A DNA stretch of 64,000 nt from Brevibacillus brevis (GTDB taxonomy: Bacteria > Bacillota > Bacilli > Brevibacillales > Brevibacillaceae), in contig NZ_CP041767.1 of assembly GCF_022026395.1 (NCBI RefSeq), positions 4,062,501 through 4,126,500 on the forward strand. Direction: 5' to 3'. The translations under genes and the position numbers were made by a program. Shown in pieces: positions 10,601 through 19,626 of the stretch (positions are counted from its first letter, which is position 1; the number at the start of each line of letters is the position of its first letter). Under the pieces are notes generated by a model that worked only from the letters and a program-made list of their open reading frames with translations, was not told the origin of the DNA and made no database searches.

Positions 10601-13600
10601 TGGTCAAAGCCGTATTCATTGAGCTCAGCGTGGATTTCTATATCCTCTTTCTCAACCTTGAGCAAATCAGCGACCATTTTCAGCAACGACGCTTGGACCT
10701 CGCTTTGCAAGCTGTCCGAATGAGCTGTTGAGATCACGGAGGTTTCCGTTGCTCCCATCAGCCTTTGCTTCATCCGTACACGGTCACCTTCCATGACCAT
10801 CAACTGATCTTGTCCAGAAGCTAACCCCCGATACAAGCAGTCGATACCCGAAGCCGTCCGCATAGCCACCATGCCCAGGTCGTCCCACAATCTCTTTTCT
10901 GTCTCTGCGTCTACCTGCATTCCGCCCTCTTTCCACAGAGGCCAATTGATGGAGAGGGTCTGACCCTGCCGTTCTCCTTGCTGGATCTGTTCGTTGCGGT
11001 AAGCGGAGAAGTTATCCATAAAGGCGTTGGCCGTCGCGTAATCTGCTTGGCCCATATTGCCCAAGCTTCCAGCCGCTGAAGAAAAGAGCACAAAGAAATC
11101 CAGATTCAGTCCCTTTGTCGCTTCGTCTAAATGAAGGAGTCCCGCAACCTTTGGCGCGAGAACGGCTTGTACCTCTTCTTTCGTTTTCTTCAGGATAAAG
11201 CTGTCTCGAGTCACACCCGCCCCGTGAATGATCCCGTGAAGATCGCCAAACTCTGTTTGAATGCTTTGGATCAAATCCTCTACGGCCTGTTTCTGCGATA
11301 CATCCACTTGGCGATATTCGATTCTTGCCCCGTTGTCCCCCAGCTTGCGCAGCTTTGCTTGCTTCTGTGCAGTCAGCGCAGAGCGTCCCGTCAAAATCAA
11401 GGTGATGCCACGGGCTTGCTCCGCCATTTCTTCGGCAAAAATAAGTCCCAAGCCACCTGCTCCGCCCGTGATCAAATATATCCCGTTGTCTTTCCACGGC
11501 ATGCTTGCTTTATGCTGTGCGGCCGCAGCTTCACTCCATCCCGCAATAAATCTTTTCTCTAACTGATAGCGAATCTGGCAATCTGCAGGGCAAAGGCTGT
11601 TTGCTTTCAGCTTCTCCGCCAATCCCGCTGAATCTTCTGTCGAATCGATTTCGATCAATTGTCCGATTACTTTTGGGTTTTCGATCTGTGCCGTTTTCAA
11701 AAGACCAGCTAATCCAGCGAACAACCGTTGTTCCGATCGGAGAGGAACCACAATCTGTATCAGCACCTTCCCCTTTGGTTTTGCTTGAAGAAGGGCTTTT
11801 ATTTCTTCAAACGCTTGAACTGCATACGCTTGGAATCTTTCCGCTATGCCTTGCTGATCGGATTTCAGCACGAGGACTCTTGCACTGTTTATCTGAGATG
11901 AAAGGCTTTCTCCAGAAATCTTCCCAGGTTCGCAAAGCATCACCACATGCTGTTCATATTCAGGAGCATTGGCTTCCTTAGGAATGGCTTTTTCGATCCA
12001 AGCAGGCTGCAACATCAGCGTACTTGTGATTTTGCCTGCTTCACCTGTACCTTTGCTTTTTGCACCTCCGGCAGCTTTTTCACCTTCGAGCATCCTTGTT
12101 GTGAATCCCTTCATACTTACACAAACCTTGCCTTGCTCATCACATAAATCAATGTCGAGCTTCTGTACTTTTTGCGTAACTGCATTGCCGTCACTGTAGC
12201 GAACCAACGCCCATACAGCGGTTGTAGAAGCACTGTAAATGTTCAATTGCTCCAAGGCAAAAGGCAGGGATGGCTGAAGGTCGGAAGTGCCCATCATGAA
12301 ACCAAGCGATGCCTGTAATGCGGCGTCCATTATACTCGGATGGAGGACAAATTTTCCTGCTGTATCCGTAACAGAAGAAGGCAAGGCCAGCTTCGCCAGC
12401 ACTTGTTCTTTCCCGACAAACAGCTCCTCAATCCCCTGGTGTGATGGACCGTATGCCAGTCCTATCCCTTGAAATGTTTCGTAGCATTGGCTAAAGCTGT
12501 AACTACTCTCTGTGCACTGTGCTTGAATGGCAGAAAGGTCGAGCGCTGGCGCCTCCATAGCTGATCGTAGTACTGCTCTTCCCTGGCTATGTACTACTAG
12601 ATTCTCCTCGGCTTCTCTTGGCTGGCTGTAGATTTCAAAAGCGATTTCACCATTCTCTTCCGGGTATAGTCCCGTGTGTACTTGGATCGGCGCATCTTCC
12701 ACTATTACTGGTTTCGCCCACACGATATTTTTCAATTGAATCGCCGACTGGTTATCAGATCGGACACCTGTTGCCAAATCCACAGCCACTCGTGCCATCT
12801 CCAGATAAGCTACCCCTGGCAATACCTTTTGCCCCTTCACGACATGATCTCTAAGGAAAAACTCCTGCCCTGTAAACGTCGAGCTGTGCCGTTGTTCCGA
12901 AAGTGTAGATGTATTTTCATGCAGCATGGGATGAAGGGTACCCAGTGCTCCTGCCCCGATATAACCAATGGCTTGTGACTTCACCTTTGGCAGCCAATAG
13001 CGCTCTCTTGCAAAAGGATAAGCAGGTAGGCTGATTCGACGAGGCTTCGTATCCCCGTAGAGCTTGTTCCAGTCAAAAATCAGTCCCTGTACCCACATCT
13101 GCAAAATCTTTGCATATTTCCCTTTAGTGATCCATGTATCGATTGCCTGTTGTAAATCCTCATCTGCGGCAAAAACATCCATCGTTTCTTTATTCCGCTT
13201 TACCTGACCCATGAACAGGTCTTGTCTGTCATCCTCGTCTTCCAAATAAAACGTTAGCTTCGCTTCAAGCTCGGAGATCGACTTGACGATCACAGCGAGC
13301 CGCTCTTCCATCGCTTCACGTCCTACTTGGAGCGTGTAGGCAATCTCTGCTAGATCGTCGTCCGTCAGCATTTGCTCCCGAATAGCAGACAACAACCGTT
13401 GCACCTGCTCCCGAAGACGGTCTTTATTTTTCGCTGACAATACGATGACTGCTGGATTTTTTGCCGAGATGCTGAATGGTTGGCGTTGTTCCTCTTCCCT
13501 GTATTCTTCGATTACGAGATGAGCATTTGCTCCTCCCGCGCCAAAAGAGGATATCCCCGCAATCCTTGGATATTCTCTCGTTACCCCGTTGATTTCAATC

Positions 13601-16600
13601 ACGGGACGCTTCCATTCCGCCAGCTCTTGCTGCACCACAAATGGAGTCTTGCTGAAATCAATGTTTGGGTTAAGTGTGCTGGAATGGAGGGATGGGACTA
13701 GCTTCTTGTATTTCATTTGCAGCAATATCTTGGTCAACCCTGCTATCCCTGCCGCACTCTCACCATGCCCGATATTTGACTTGGCCGAACCAATCGCGCA
13801 GAACTGATTCTCCTTTGTGTATTCCTGAAAAGTCTTCGTCAATCCGGCAATTTCAATGGGGTCTCCCAATGAAGTCCCAGTACCGTGTGCCTCTATATAG
13901 CTGACTGTTCTCGGATGAATGCCTGCTTCTTCAAAAGCTCGGCGAATCACCCTTGATTGAGAATGAGGATTGGGAACCGTATAGCCGTTTGTTTTTCCAC
14001 CATGATTAATGGCGCTTCCTTTTATCACGCCATAGATGTGGTCTCCATCAGCGATTGCTCTTGCCAGTGGTTTGAGCAATACGGCTCCGACTCCTTCGCC
14101 TGGTACATATCCGTCGCCACCTTCTCCAAAGCTTTCGCATCGTCCTTTGCTGGAGGCGAACTTGCCCTGCGACAAATACAAATATTTGTTTGGATGAATA
14201 GAAACATTCACACCACCTGCGATCGCAACCTCACATTCGCCGCGCTGTAAACTGTGACACGCTAAATGAATCCCCGTCAACGAAGACGAGCACATCGTAT
14301 CGACCGCCATGCTCGGACCGTGGAAATTGCAAAAATAGGAGACGCGGTTCGCGATGGAAGCCGGACTTCCCGCAATCGTAAGCGCTCTGCCCAACGCCTG
14401 TTCAGCGGACGCATAGAGCTGGTATTCCTCGTACATAACGCCTACGTAAACACCTACATTCCCCCCCAAGACTTCGAGCTTGCCCAGCGTTTCGCGCGTA
14501 TACCCTGCATCCTCTATCGTTTCATAGACACACTGTAAAAATAACCGCTCCTGTGGGTCCATCAGCTCTGCTTCCCGTGGGGAAATATGGAAGAACAGCG
14601 GATCAAACTGATCGACACCATCTATGAAGCCGCCCCATTTGGAATACGATTTACCGATCTTGTCCTTCGTCTCATCAAAGTAGAGACTGTGATCCCAACG
14701 GTCTTTTGGGATTTCGGTAATACAATCCTTGCCGTCGCGCAGATTTTTCCAAAAATCATGTATATTCGACGCTTGCGGATAGCGTCCAGAAACACCAATA
14801 ATGGCAATGTCCAACGCTCCATTTTGTCGTTGGGTTTCCATACGAAGGGACGCAAACCGTTGAGACTTGCGCTTTTTGTTCCTACGCCCTGGCTGCTGTA
14901 CTGTCCTCTCATCCGCAATCGTTGCTTCTGGCTCTTGCGCGAGCGTGAGAGGGGCTTCCGCATTTTCCCCCATCCCCAGTGTGCGCATCAGGCTTTCACG
15001 ATAGTTTTCAAGGAAGTACCCTGTTAACTCTTTTATCGTTTGGTATTCAAAAAATAGCGTTTTGGGTAACGAACCAAATTGCTTTTCCAACTCCTTGGTC
15101 ATCTGCATAGCCACAATGGAGTCGACACCGTATTTTTCCAACGAGGCGTCTGCTTCCATTTTAGCAACTGGCAATTTGATGACGGAGGAAAGCAGCTTTT
15201 TAAAATAATGGGTTGCCTGTTCCATCAGTGAGGTGGAATCTACGGCCTTCTCCTCTGCAAAAGAAACGGAAGCTTTTGGCGCTTCTCCTTCTGATTTAAC
15301 AGATTCATTTGCGATCTTGCGCGTAGAAAAGCCCTTCATCCGCACCCGGACATTCCCGTTCTCGTCGCACAAGTCGATATCAAACTTCTCCACTTTATCT
15401 CCAGCTTTACTGCCCTCCCTGTAGCGAATGAGTGCCCACATGGAAGCGGAGCAAGCACCGACGATCTCCAATTCCTCAAGAGCAAAGGGAAGTATGAGCG
15501 AAAAATCACTGGTTGCCATCATCAAGCCAAGCGACGCCTGTAGAGCTGCGTCGATCAAACTCGGATGCAGACCAAATTGTCCTTGAGTTTTCGCAACGGA
15601 AGAAGGCAGAGACAGCTTCGCCAACACCTGCCCCTGACCGATCAAAATTTGCTCGATCCCACGATGTGCAAGCCCATAGTCGACTCCCATCTTTTTGAAA
15701 ACCTCATAGCATTGTTCCGCGCTGAGTATGTTTAGGTTGCACTGTTCCCGCAGTGCGTTGAGATCGAATGGAGGAATATCTGGAACGGGGCACAACACGG
15801 CACTCCCTTGACTGTGTACAGTCTCTACCGTTTGATTTTGATCTTCCTTGCTCTCACTGTAAATTTCAAAAACAATTTCACCATTCGCCTCAGGATAGAG
15901 TTCGATATGAGCCTGAACAGGCTCTGAACCAACAGCCAAAGGTTGCGTCCAGACCACATTTTTAAAACGAAGTCCTTCCTGTTTTTGCTCCGAATCAAGA
16001 CCTCCCGCCGCCACCTGTATGGCTGCTCGTGCCATCTCCAGATAAGCCGCACTTGGCAAGATACGTTGACCCTTGATGACATGGTCACTCAGGAAAAACT
16101 CCTGTCCCGTAAACGTGGAACTAAACCGCTGCTCCATGAAATCCGATGTATTCTGGTGCAAGAAAGGATGAATCGCCCCCACCCCTGCGCTGCTGTTACC
16201 AGGAGACTTGGCTTCGATCCAATAAGGTTCCTTGGCAAAAGGATACGTCGGCAAACTGATACGTCTCGGTTGCTCTTCCTGATAAAGCTTGTTCCAATCG
16301 ATCGATAAGCCCTTCACCCACAGGTCGAGAAGCTTGCTGTATTTACCGCGTTCCATCCATCTCGCAATCGTTTCTTCCAATTCATCATCGGACGTCAAAA
16401 TATCCAGCATTTCCTGATTTCGGTTTATCTGACCACGGTACAAATCACCAATATGCTCTTGCCCATCTACATAGGCTGTTAGTTTTTGTTGCAACTCCTT
16501 CACAGAACCTGCGATGACAGCAATACGCTCTTCCATAGCTACACGTCCTACCTGAAGCGTGTACGCCATGTCGGCTAAGTCCGCATCGGTTAATCCGTGT

Positions 16601-19600
16601 TTCTGGATAAAAGCTAACAACTGCTGTGCTTTTTCATACAGCCTTTCCGCATTCTTTGCTGACAAAACAAAAATAGCCGGGTTCTGGAGTGTGATTTTCA
16701 AGCTGGATCGCTGTTGCTCTTCCGGAATATATTCTTCAATAATCACATGGGCATTGCTTCCTCCTGCACCAAACGAGGAAATCCCTGCAATTCGCGGGTA
16801 TTCATTGGTTGTGCCATTAATCTCAACAATCGGTCGTTTCCATTCCGCCAACTCTTGCTGAACCACAAACGGAGTCTTGCTGAAATCAATATTCGGATTG
16901 AGCGTGCTGGAATGCAAGGATGGCACTAATTGGCCGTGCTTTAGCTGCAACAATATTTTCGTTACGCCAGCAATCCCTGCCGCACTCTCACAATGTCCGA
17001 TATTCGATTTCGCCGATCCCAATGCGCAGAACTGCTTGTCCTGGGTGTCTTTTTCAAAGGCGCGAGTAAGTCCAGCAACCTCGATCGGGTCACCCAGCTC
17101 CGTTCCTGTTCCGTGTGCTTCCAGATAACTGACCGTTCTTGCATGTACCTTGGCACGTTGCAAGGCATCTGCCACTAACTGCGCCTGCGCCTGCGGATTC
17201 GGGACGGTATAGCCATTCGTTTTCCCACCGGCATTCATCATGCTTCCTTTGATGACTCCGTAAATATGGTCGCCATCGGCAATCGCCTTATCCAAAGGCT
17301 TCAAGACGATTGCGCCCACACCCTCTCCATCCACAAAGCCGTCCGCCTGATCGCCGAAGGACTTGCATTGATTCGAAGGAGAGAGCATCGTCAAGGCTGA
17401 CAATTTCATATAGTGGACAGGATCGACAATGAGATTGACTCCCCCTGCGATTGCACACTCGCTTGTTCCGCTATACAAGCTTTCCAAGGCGAAATGAATC
17501 GCTGTAAGAGAAGCGGAGCAAGCGGTATCGACCGCCACACTTGGACCTTGGAAGTTTAATAGATAAGAGAGACGATTCGCGATCGACCAATAAGTGGCTC
17601 CCGTCGGATAATTGCCATTCATCACGCCGACAAAAACGCCTACTTTTCTGCTTTCACACAGAGTTGCAGGCGTATATCCAGCGTCTTCAATACTCGCATA
17701 GGCTTCTTGTAAAAATAACCGTTCTTGCGGGTCCATCTCCTCGGCTTCTTTGGGAGAGATTTGAAAAAATAAGGGATCGAATTTATCCATATCCTCGATA
17801 AATCCGCCCCATTTTGTATACATCGAATCCTGTTTGCCTTTTTCTTCGTCAAAATAGCTCTTCCAATCCCAGCGATCCTTAGGGATTTCTGAAATGCAGT
17901 TTTTCCCCTCTTTTAAACGATTCCAGAATTCATCCACATTTTTCGCCTGGGGATAACGCCCGGAAAGTCCGATGATCGCCACATCCCGCACTACAGATGA
18001 ATGCGTAATGGATTCCTTGCTCGCTTGTTCGTGAACGGATAAAAAGCGTCTCGTTTTTCTCACAGGAAGATTGGTGTACGCAGTTGAAGCAGAGTCGGTC
18101 ATACCCTCATTCTCTAGCTCGTTCGGGTACGCTTCGTCAATTGCTTCTTGTGCTTCTACTCCTGTTACCTTGAGCAACGCTTCCTTTTGCGTCTCTATGA
18201 GATACTCTACCAAGGCATCAATCGTCTGATACTCGAAAAATATCGTACTGCTCATATTCGCAAAATCTTTACGAAGCGAATTGGTCAATTGCACAACCAG
18301 AATCGAATCAATTCCATATTGCTCTAATGGTGCCGATGATTTAATCTGTTGGGTCGGAATTCTGAGCGTTTCGCTAATTAACTTTTTGATATAAGCCGTG
18401 CTTTTTTCGCGAAGCCATTCCTCCGTGACTCCACCTGACTTTTTCGCTGGTGTTGTGCGTACTGGCACTTGTTTTTTGAGTGGCTTCGCCTTCAAATTTG
18501 AGGCTTGCTTTTTTGCAGGCGAATACGCAACTGTTCCCGCCGACTGCCTCGGTTGGCTACTGCGACGAATCACCCCATCGCTTTCTGCCACAATAATCTG
18601 CTGGCATAAATCCAGATGCTCTTCTGCTGGCAAGAAAACAGATCGATACCCTGCCTTTTTCAACACCTTTTGCCATGTTTCCACTGTTAACAGAGGGCAG
18701 CCGGGAATACGCCATTCTGGATCATCATAGCGCCACCAGCCATCCAGCAAACCAAACGTCAAGTGAGCAAACAAGGTATTGCTCGTTAACTCATTCAGAA
18801 TCAGCAAGCCATTTTTCTGTAACGTTGTTTTGGCGTGTAGCAAGGTTTGACCAATATTTTTCGTCGCATGCAATACGTTTGTGGCAATCACCAGATCATA
18901 GGAGTCCGCAGCGATCCCCTGTTCCTCAACAGGCTTTTCCACGTTAAAAATCCGATATGTGAGATATGGATTTTCGGCTCCATATTCTTTTTCGGCGTGA
19001 AGTAAAAAGGCTTGCGAAAGATCGGTATAACAATATTCCTCGATATGTTTCTGAAAGGGTTTTAGCCTTGGCAGTACGATCGCACTGGTTCCACCTGTAC
19101 CTGCCCCGATTTCCAAAATTCGAATCCGGGCGGAAGCATCTTGCTCCAAACGCTGCTTCACATAGGTAACAATCGTATTGGCGAGCACTTCGTTAAAGTA
19201 GTCCGCCACTTCATTGTGTTTATAGATCCCTTCCACCAGTTCCATCGAGGAATTCGGGAACATGATCTCTGTAGCTGGAATCTTTCCTAACAAAATCTCT
19301 GGCAGTACGCGCATGGTCGCCTCTACGAGAATCACCTGAGCTTTACTATTCGGATCGTTGAGCCATGCTGTTTTTTCTTGTTCCCATTTTTTCCATGCTG
19401 AATCGAGATGAATAGGGGTGGTATCGTTTGCGAGGAGTGACTCTCCATCGTACGCAAGATACTTATGTTGCACGAGAACGGCTATACTTTCTTCCAGCCA
19501 TTTGCCGTACCTGTCATGCAATTTGGCTTTGCATTCTGCTATTGTCTGGTTTTTTACCGTGAACAGCCCGATTGACTGTAATTGACCATAGAGTAGTTCA

Positions 19601-19626
19601 CTGAGAAGCTTATCCATTGTATTCAT
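7672..19626 (-). CDS. trans-AT polyketide synthase, cMT-ACP-KS-DH-ACP-KS-DH-KR-ACP*-ACP-KS0-ACP
   Basis: This 3984-residue megasynthase is the second in the assembly line. It opens in mid-module with a C-methyltransferase (LEIGAGTGGTS near residue 174), completing the KR-ended module of the upstream protein. Then come ACP GIDSI (about 439), KS with DTACSAS (700) and EAHGTGT (836), DH with HVIKGQRILP (1184) and DAALQ (1359), and ACP GVDSI (1501). KS with DTMCSSS (1777), DH with HVVKGQKVLP (2263) and DAALQ (2435), and KR with QADYATANAF (2862) follow. Next are a carrier reading GFDQI with no Ser (3009), ACP GIDSV (3118), and a KS with DTACSSS (3382) whose HGTGT motif reads EAAANGS (3517). A final ACP GMDSI (3883) and a C-terminal docking helix end it. 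No AT is present. The start ATG overlaps the upstream stop by four bases, implying translational coupling. The KS-DH-ACP module has no KR. Confidence 0.95.
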   Translation of the reverse strand: MNTMDKLLSELLYGQLQSIGLFTVKNQTIAECKAKLHDRYGKWLEESIAVLVQHKYLAYDGESLLANDTTPIHLDSAWKKWEQEKTAWLNDPNSKAQVILVEATMRVLPEILLGKIPATEIMFPNSSMELVEGIYKHNEVADYFNEVLANTIVTYVKQRLEQDASARIRILEIGAGTGGTSAIVLPRLKPFQKHIEEYCYTDLSQAFLLHAEKEYGAENPYLTYRIFNVEKPVEEQGIAADSYDLVIATNVLHATKNIGQTLLHAKTTLQKNGLLILNELTSNTLFAHLTFGLLDGWWRYDDPEWRIPGCPLLTVETWQKVLKKAGYRSVFLPAEEHLDLCQQIIVAESDGVIRRSSQPRQSAGTVAYSPAKKQASNLKAKPLKKQVPVRTTPAKKSGGVTEEWLREKSTAYIKKLISETLRIPTQQIKSSAPLEQYGIDSILVVQLTNSLRKDFANMSSTIFFEYQTIDALVEYLIETQKEALLKVTGVEAQEAIDEAYPNELENEGMTDSASTAYTNLPVRKTRRFLSVHEQASKESITHSSVVRDVAIIGLSGRYPQAKNVDEFWNRLKEGKNCISEIPKDRWDWKSYFDEEKGKQDSMYTKWGGFIEDMDKFDPLFFQISPKEAEEMDPQERLFLQEAYASIEDAGYTPATLCESRKVGVFVGVMNGNYPTGATYWSIANRLSYLLNFQGPSVAVDTACSASLTAIHFALESLYSGTSECAIAGGVNLIVDPVHYMKLSALTMLSPSNQCKSFGDQADGFVDGEGVGAIVLKPLDKAIADGDHIYGVIKGSMMNAGGKTNGYTVPNPQAQAQLVADALQRAKVHARTVSYLEAHGTGTELGDPIEVAGLTRAFEKDTQDKQFCALGSAKSNIGHCESAAGIAGVTKILLQLKHGQLVPSLHSSTLNPNIDFSKTPFVVQQELAEWKRPIVEINGTTNEYPRIAGISSFGAGGSNAHVIIEEYIPEEQQRSSLKITLQNPAIFVLSAKNAERLYEKAQQLLAFIQKHGLTDADLADMAYTLQVGRVAMEERIAVIAGSVKELQQKLTAYVDGQEHIGDLYRGQINRNQEMLDILTSDDELEETIARWMERGKYSKLLDLWVKGLSIDWNKLYQEEQPRRISLPTYPFAKEPYWIEAKSPGNSSAGVGAIHPFLHQNTSDFMEQRFSSTFTGQEFFLSDHVIKGQRILPSAAYLEMARAAIQVAAGGLDSEQKQEGLRFKNVVWTQPLAVGSEPVQAHIELYPEANGEIVFEIYSESKEDQNQTVETVHSQGSAVLCPVPDIPPFDLNALREQCNLNILSAEQCYEVFKKMGVDYGLAHRGIEQILIGQGQVLAKLSLPSSVAKTQGQFGLHPSLIDAALQASLGLMMATSDFSLILPFALEELEIVGACSASMWALIRYREGSKAGDKVEKFDIDLCDENGNVRVRMKGFSTRKIANESVKSEGEAPKASVSFAEEKAVDSTSLMEQATHYFKKLLSSVIKLPVAKMEADASLEKYGVDSIVAMQMTKELEKQFGSLPKTLFFEYQTIKELTGYFLENYRESLMRTLGMGENAEAPLTLAQEPEATIADERTVQQPGRRNKKRKSQRFASLRMETQRQNGALDIAIIGVSGRYPQASNIHDFWKNLRDGKDCITEIPKDRWDHSLYFDETKDKIGKSYSKWGGFIDGVDQFDPLFFHISPREAELMDPQERLFLQCVYETIEDAGYTRETLGKLEVLGGNVGVYVGVMYEEYQLYASAEQALGRALTIAGSPASIANRVSYFCNFHGPSMAVDTMCSSSLTGIHLACHSLQRGECEVAIAGGVNVSIHPNKYLYLSQGKFASSKGRCESFGEGGDGYVPGEGVGAVLLKPLARAIADGDHIYGVIKGSAINHGGKTNGYTVPNPHSQSRVIRRAFEEAGIHPRTVSYIEAHGTGTSLGDPIEIAGLTKTFQEYTKENQFCAIGSAKSNIGHGESAAGIAGLTKILLQMKYKKLVPSLHSSTLNPNIDFSKTPFVVQQELAEWKRPVIEINGVTREYPRIAGISSFGAGGANAHLVIEEYREEEQRQPFSISAKNPAVIVLSAKNKDRLREQVQRLLSAIREQMLTDDDLAEIAYTLQVGREAMEERLAVIVKSISELEAKLTFYLEDEDDRQDLFMGQVKRNKETMDVFAADEDLQQAIDTWITKGKYAKILQMWVQGLIFDWNKLYGDTKPRRISLPAYPFARERYWLPKVKSQAIGYIGAGALGTLHPMLHENTSTLSEQRHSSTFTGQEFFLRDHVVKGQKVLPGVAYLEMARVAVDLATGVRSDNQSAIQLKNIVWAKPVIVEDAPIQVHTGLYPEENGEIAFEIYSQPREAEENLVVHSQGRAVLRSAMEAPALDLSAIQAQCTESSYSFSQCYETFQGIGLAYGPSHQGIEELFVGKEQVLAKLALPSSVTDTAGKFVLHPSIMDAALQASLGFMMGTSDLQPSLPFALEQLNIYSASTTAVWALVRYSDGNAVTQKVQKLDIDLCDEQGKVCVSMKGFTTRMLEGEKAAGGAKSKGTGEAGKITSTLMLQPAWIEKAIPKEANAPEYEQHVVMLCEPGKISGESLSSQINSARVLVLKSDQQGIAERFQAYAVQAFEEIKALLQAKPKGKVLIQIVVPLRSEQRLFAGLAGLLKTAQIENPKVIGQLIEIDSTEDSAGLAEKLKANSLCPADCQIRYQLEKRFIAGWSEAAAAQHKASMPWKDNGIYLITGGAGGLGLIFAEEMAEQARGITLILTGRSALTAQKQAKLRKLGDNGARIEYRQVDVSQKQAVEDLIQSIQTEFGDLHGIIHGAGVTRDSFILKKTKEEVQAVLAPKVAGLLHLDEATKGLNLDFFVLFSSAAGSLGNMGQADYATANAFMDNFSAYRNEQIQQGERQGQTLSINWPLWKEGGMQVDAETEKRLWDDLGMVAMRTASGIDCLYRGLASGQDQLMVMEGDRVRMKQRLMGATETSVISTAHSDSLQSEVQASLLKMVADLLKVEKEDIEIHAELNEYGFDQIKLTEFTNKLNQAYELELTPSVLVEYPTLFAISQHLMDAYTDRFIRQFQRAKSASTSAKTEKEQPVSIGQQDVLRAKVREYLKKEISAVIKLPAYKIDEDASLEKYGIDSVMAMQLTNQLEKAFGSLSKTLLYEYQNIEDLTDYLFAHHRDKIIGIMGAGKTAETGAVENVSHVLPAADSITDHRRRFSRFVTHEQANKQTTSERDIAIIGVSGRYPKASHIQEFWNNLREGKDCITEIPQERWDHSLYFDGDKNSPGKAYSKWGGFIDGVDQFDPLFFHISPREAEVMDPQERLFLETVWNLLEEAGHTREVLQRQYENRVGVYVGAMYQPYHAFDTDMEKGSIISLSSYHSIANRVSYFFNLQGPSMAIDTACSSSAIAIYHACESLMKGESSLAIAGGVNVSIHPKKYLGLSQAQMIGSHADSRSFGDGDGYLPAEGVGAVLLKPLAKAIEDGDSILAVIKSVATNHGGRTNGFSVPNPNAQAQLIEENFARAGIDPRTISYVEAAANGSLLGDPIELKALTNAFSKQTDDVQFCAIGSVKSNIGHAEAASGISQLTKVILQLQHQELVPSIKAEQLNPHVHFAETPFYLQKDRQKWERPVVRINGEEREVPRRATISSFGAGGSNAHLILEEYIPPQTEMKSISSAASPQIVVFSAKNADRLRAVAKQMLAFAQQQVFSLADFAYTLQVKREAMECRLAMVVQDQDELIHGLQAYLEAVEQGSEPTASIPIYTGDLEEDLAGVRNLLSGKVGDTVLQVLLAENNLDKLALHWTQGGKIPWESLHPQERRMLSLPTYPFARERYWLSTSEGEQQLGTETINQPMEKATLAIDINPDSPTEENIQRDMAQFLSRELHLSEGQIKPNKYFLDYGMDSIMVTKLIRHLEQRWNIKIRGREVLENPTMKSLAHLLAIKIKEWSHKEIASTTDFETLSQDSGERTENLAVDMLLQKFKDGLLSLEEIEQLIDKGGMI

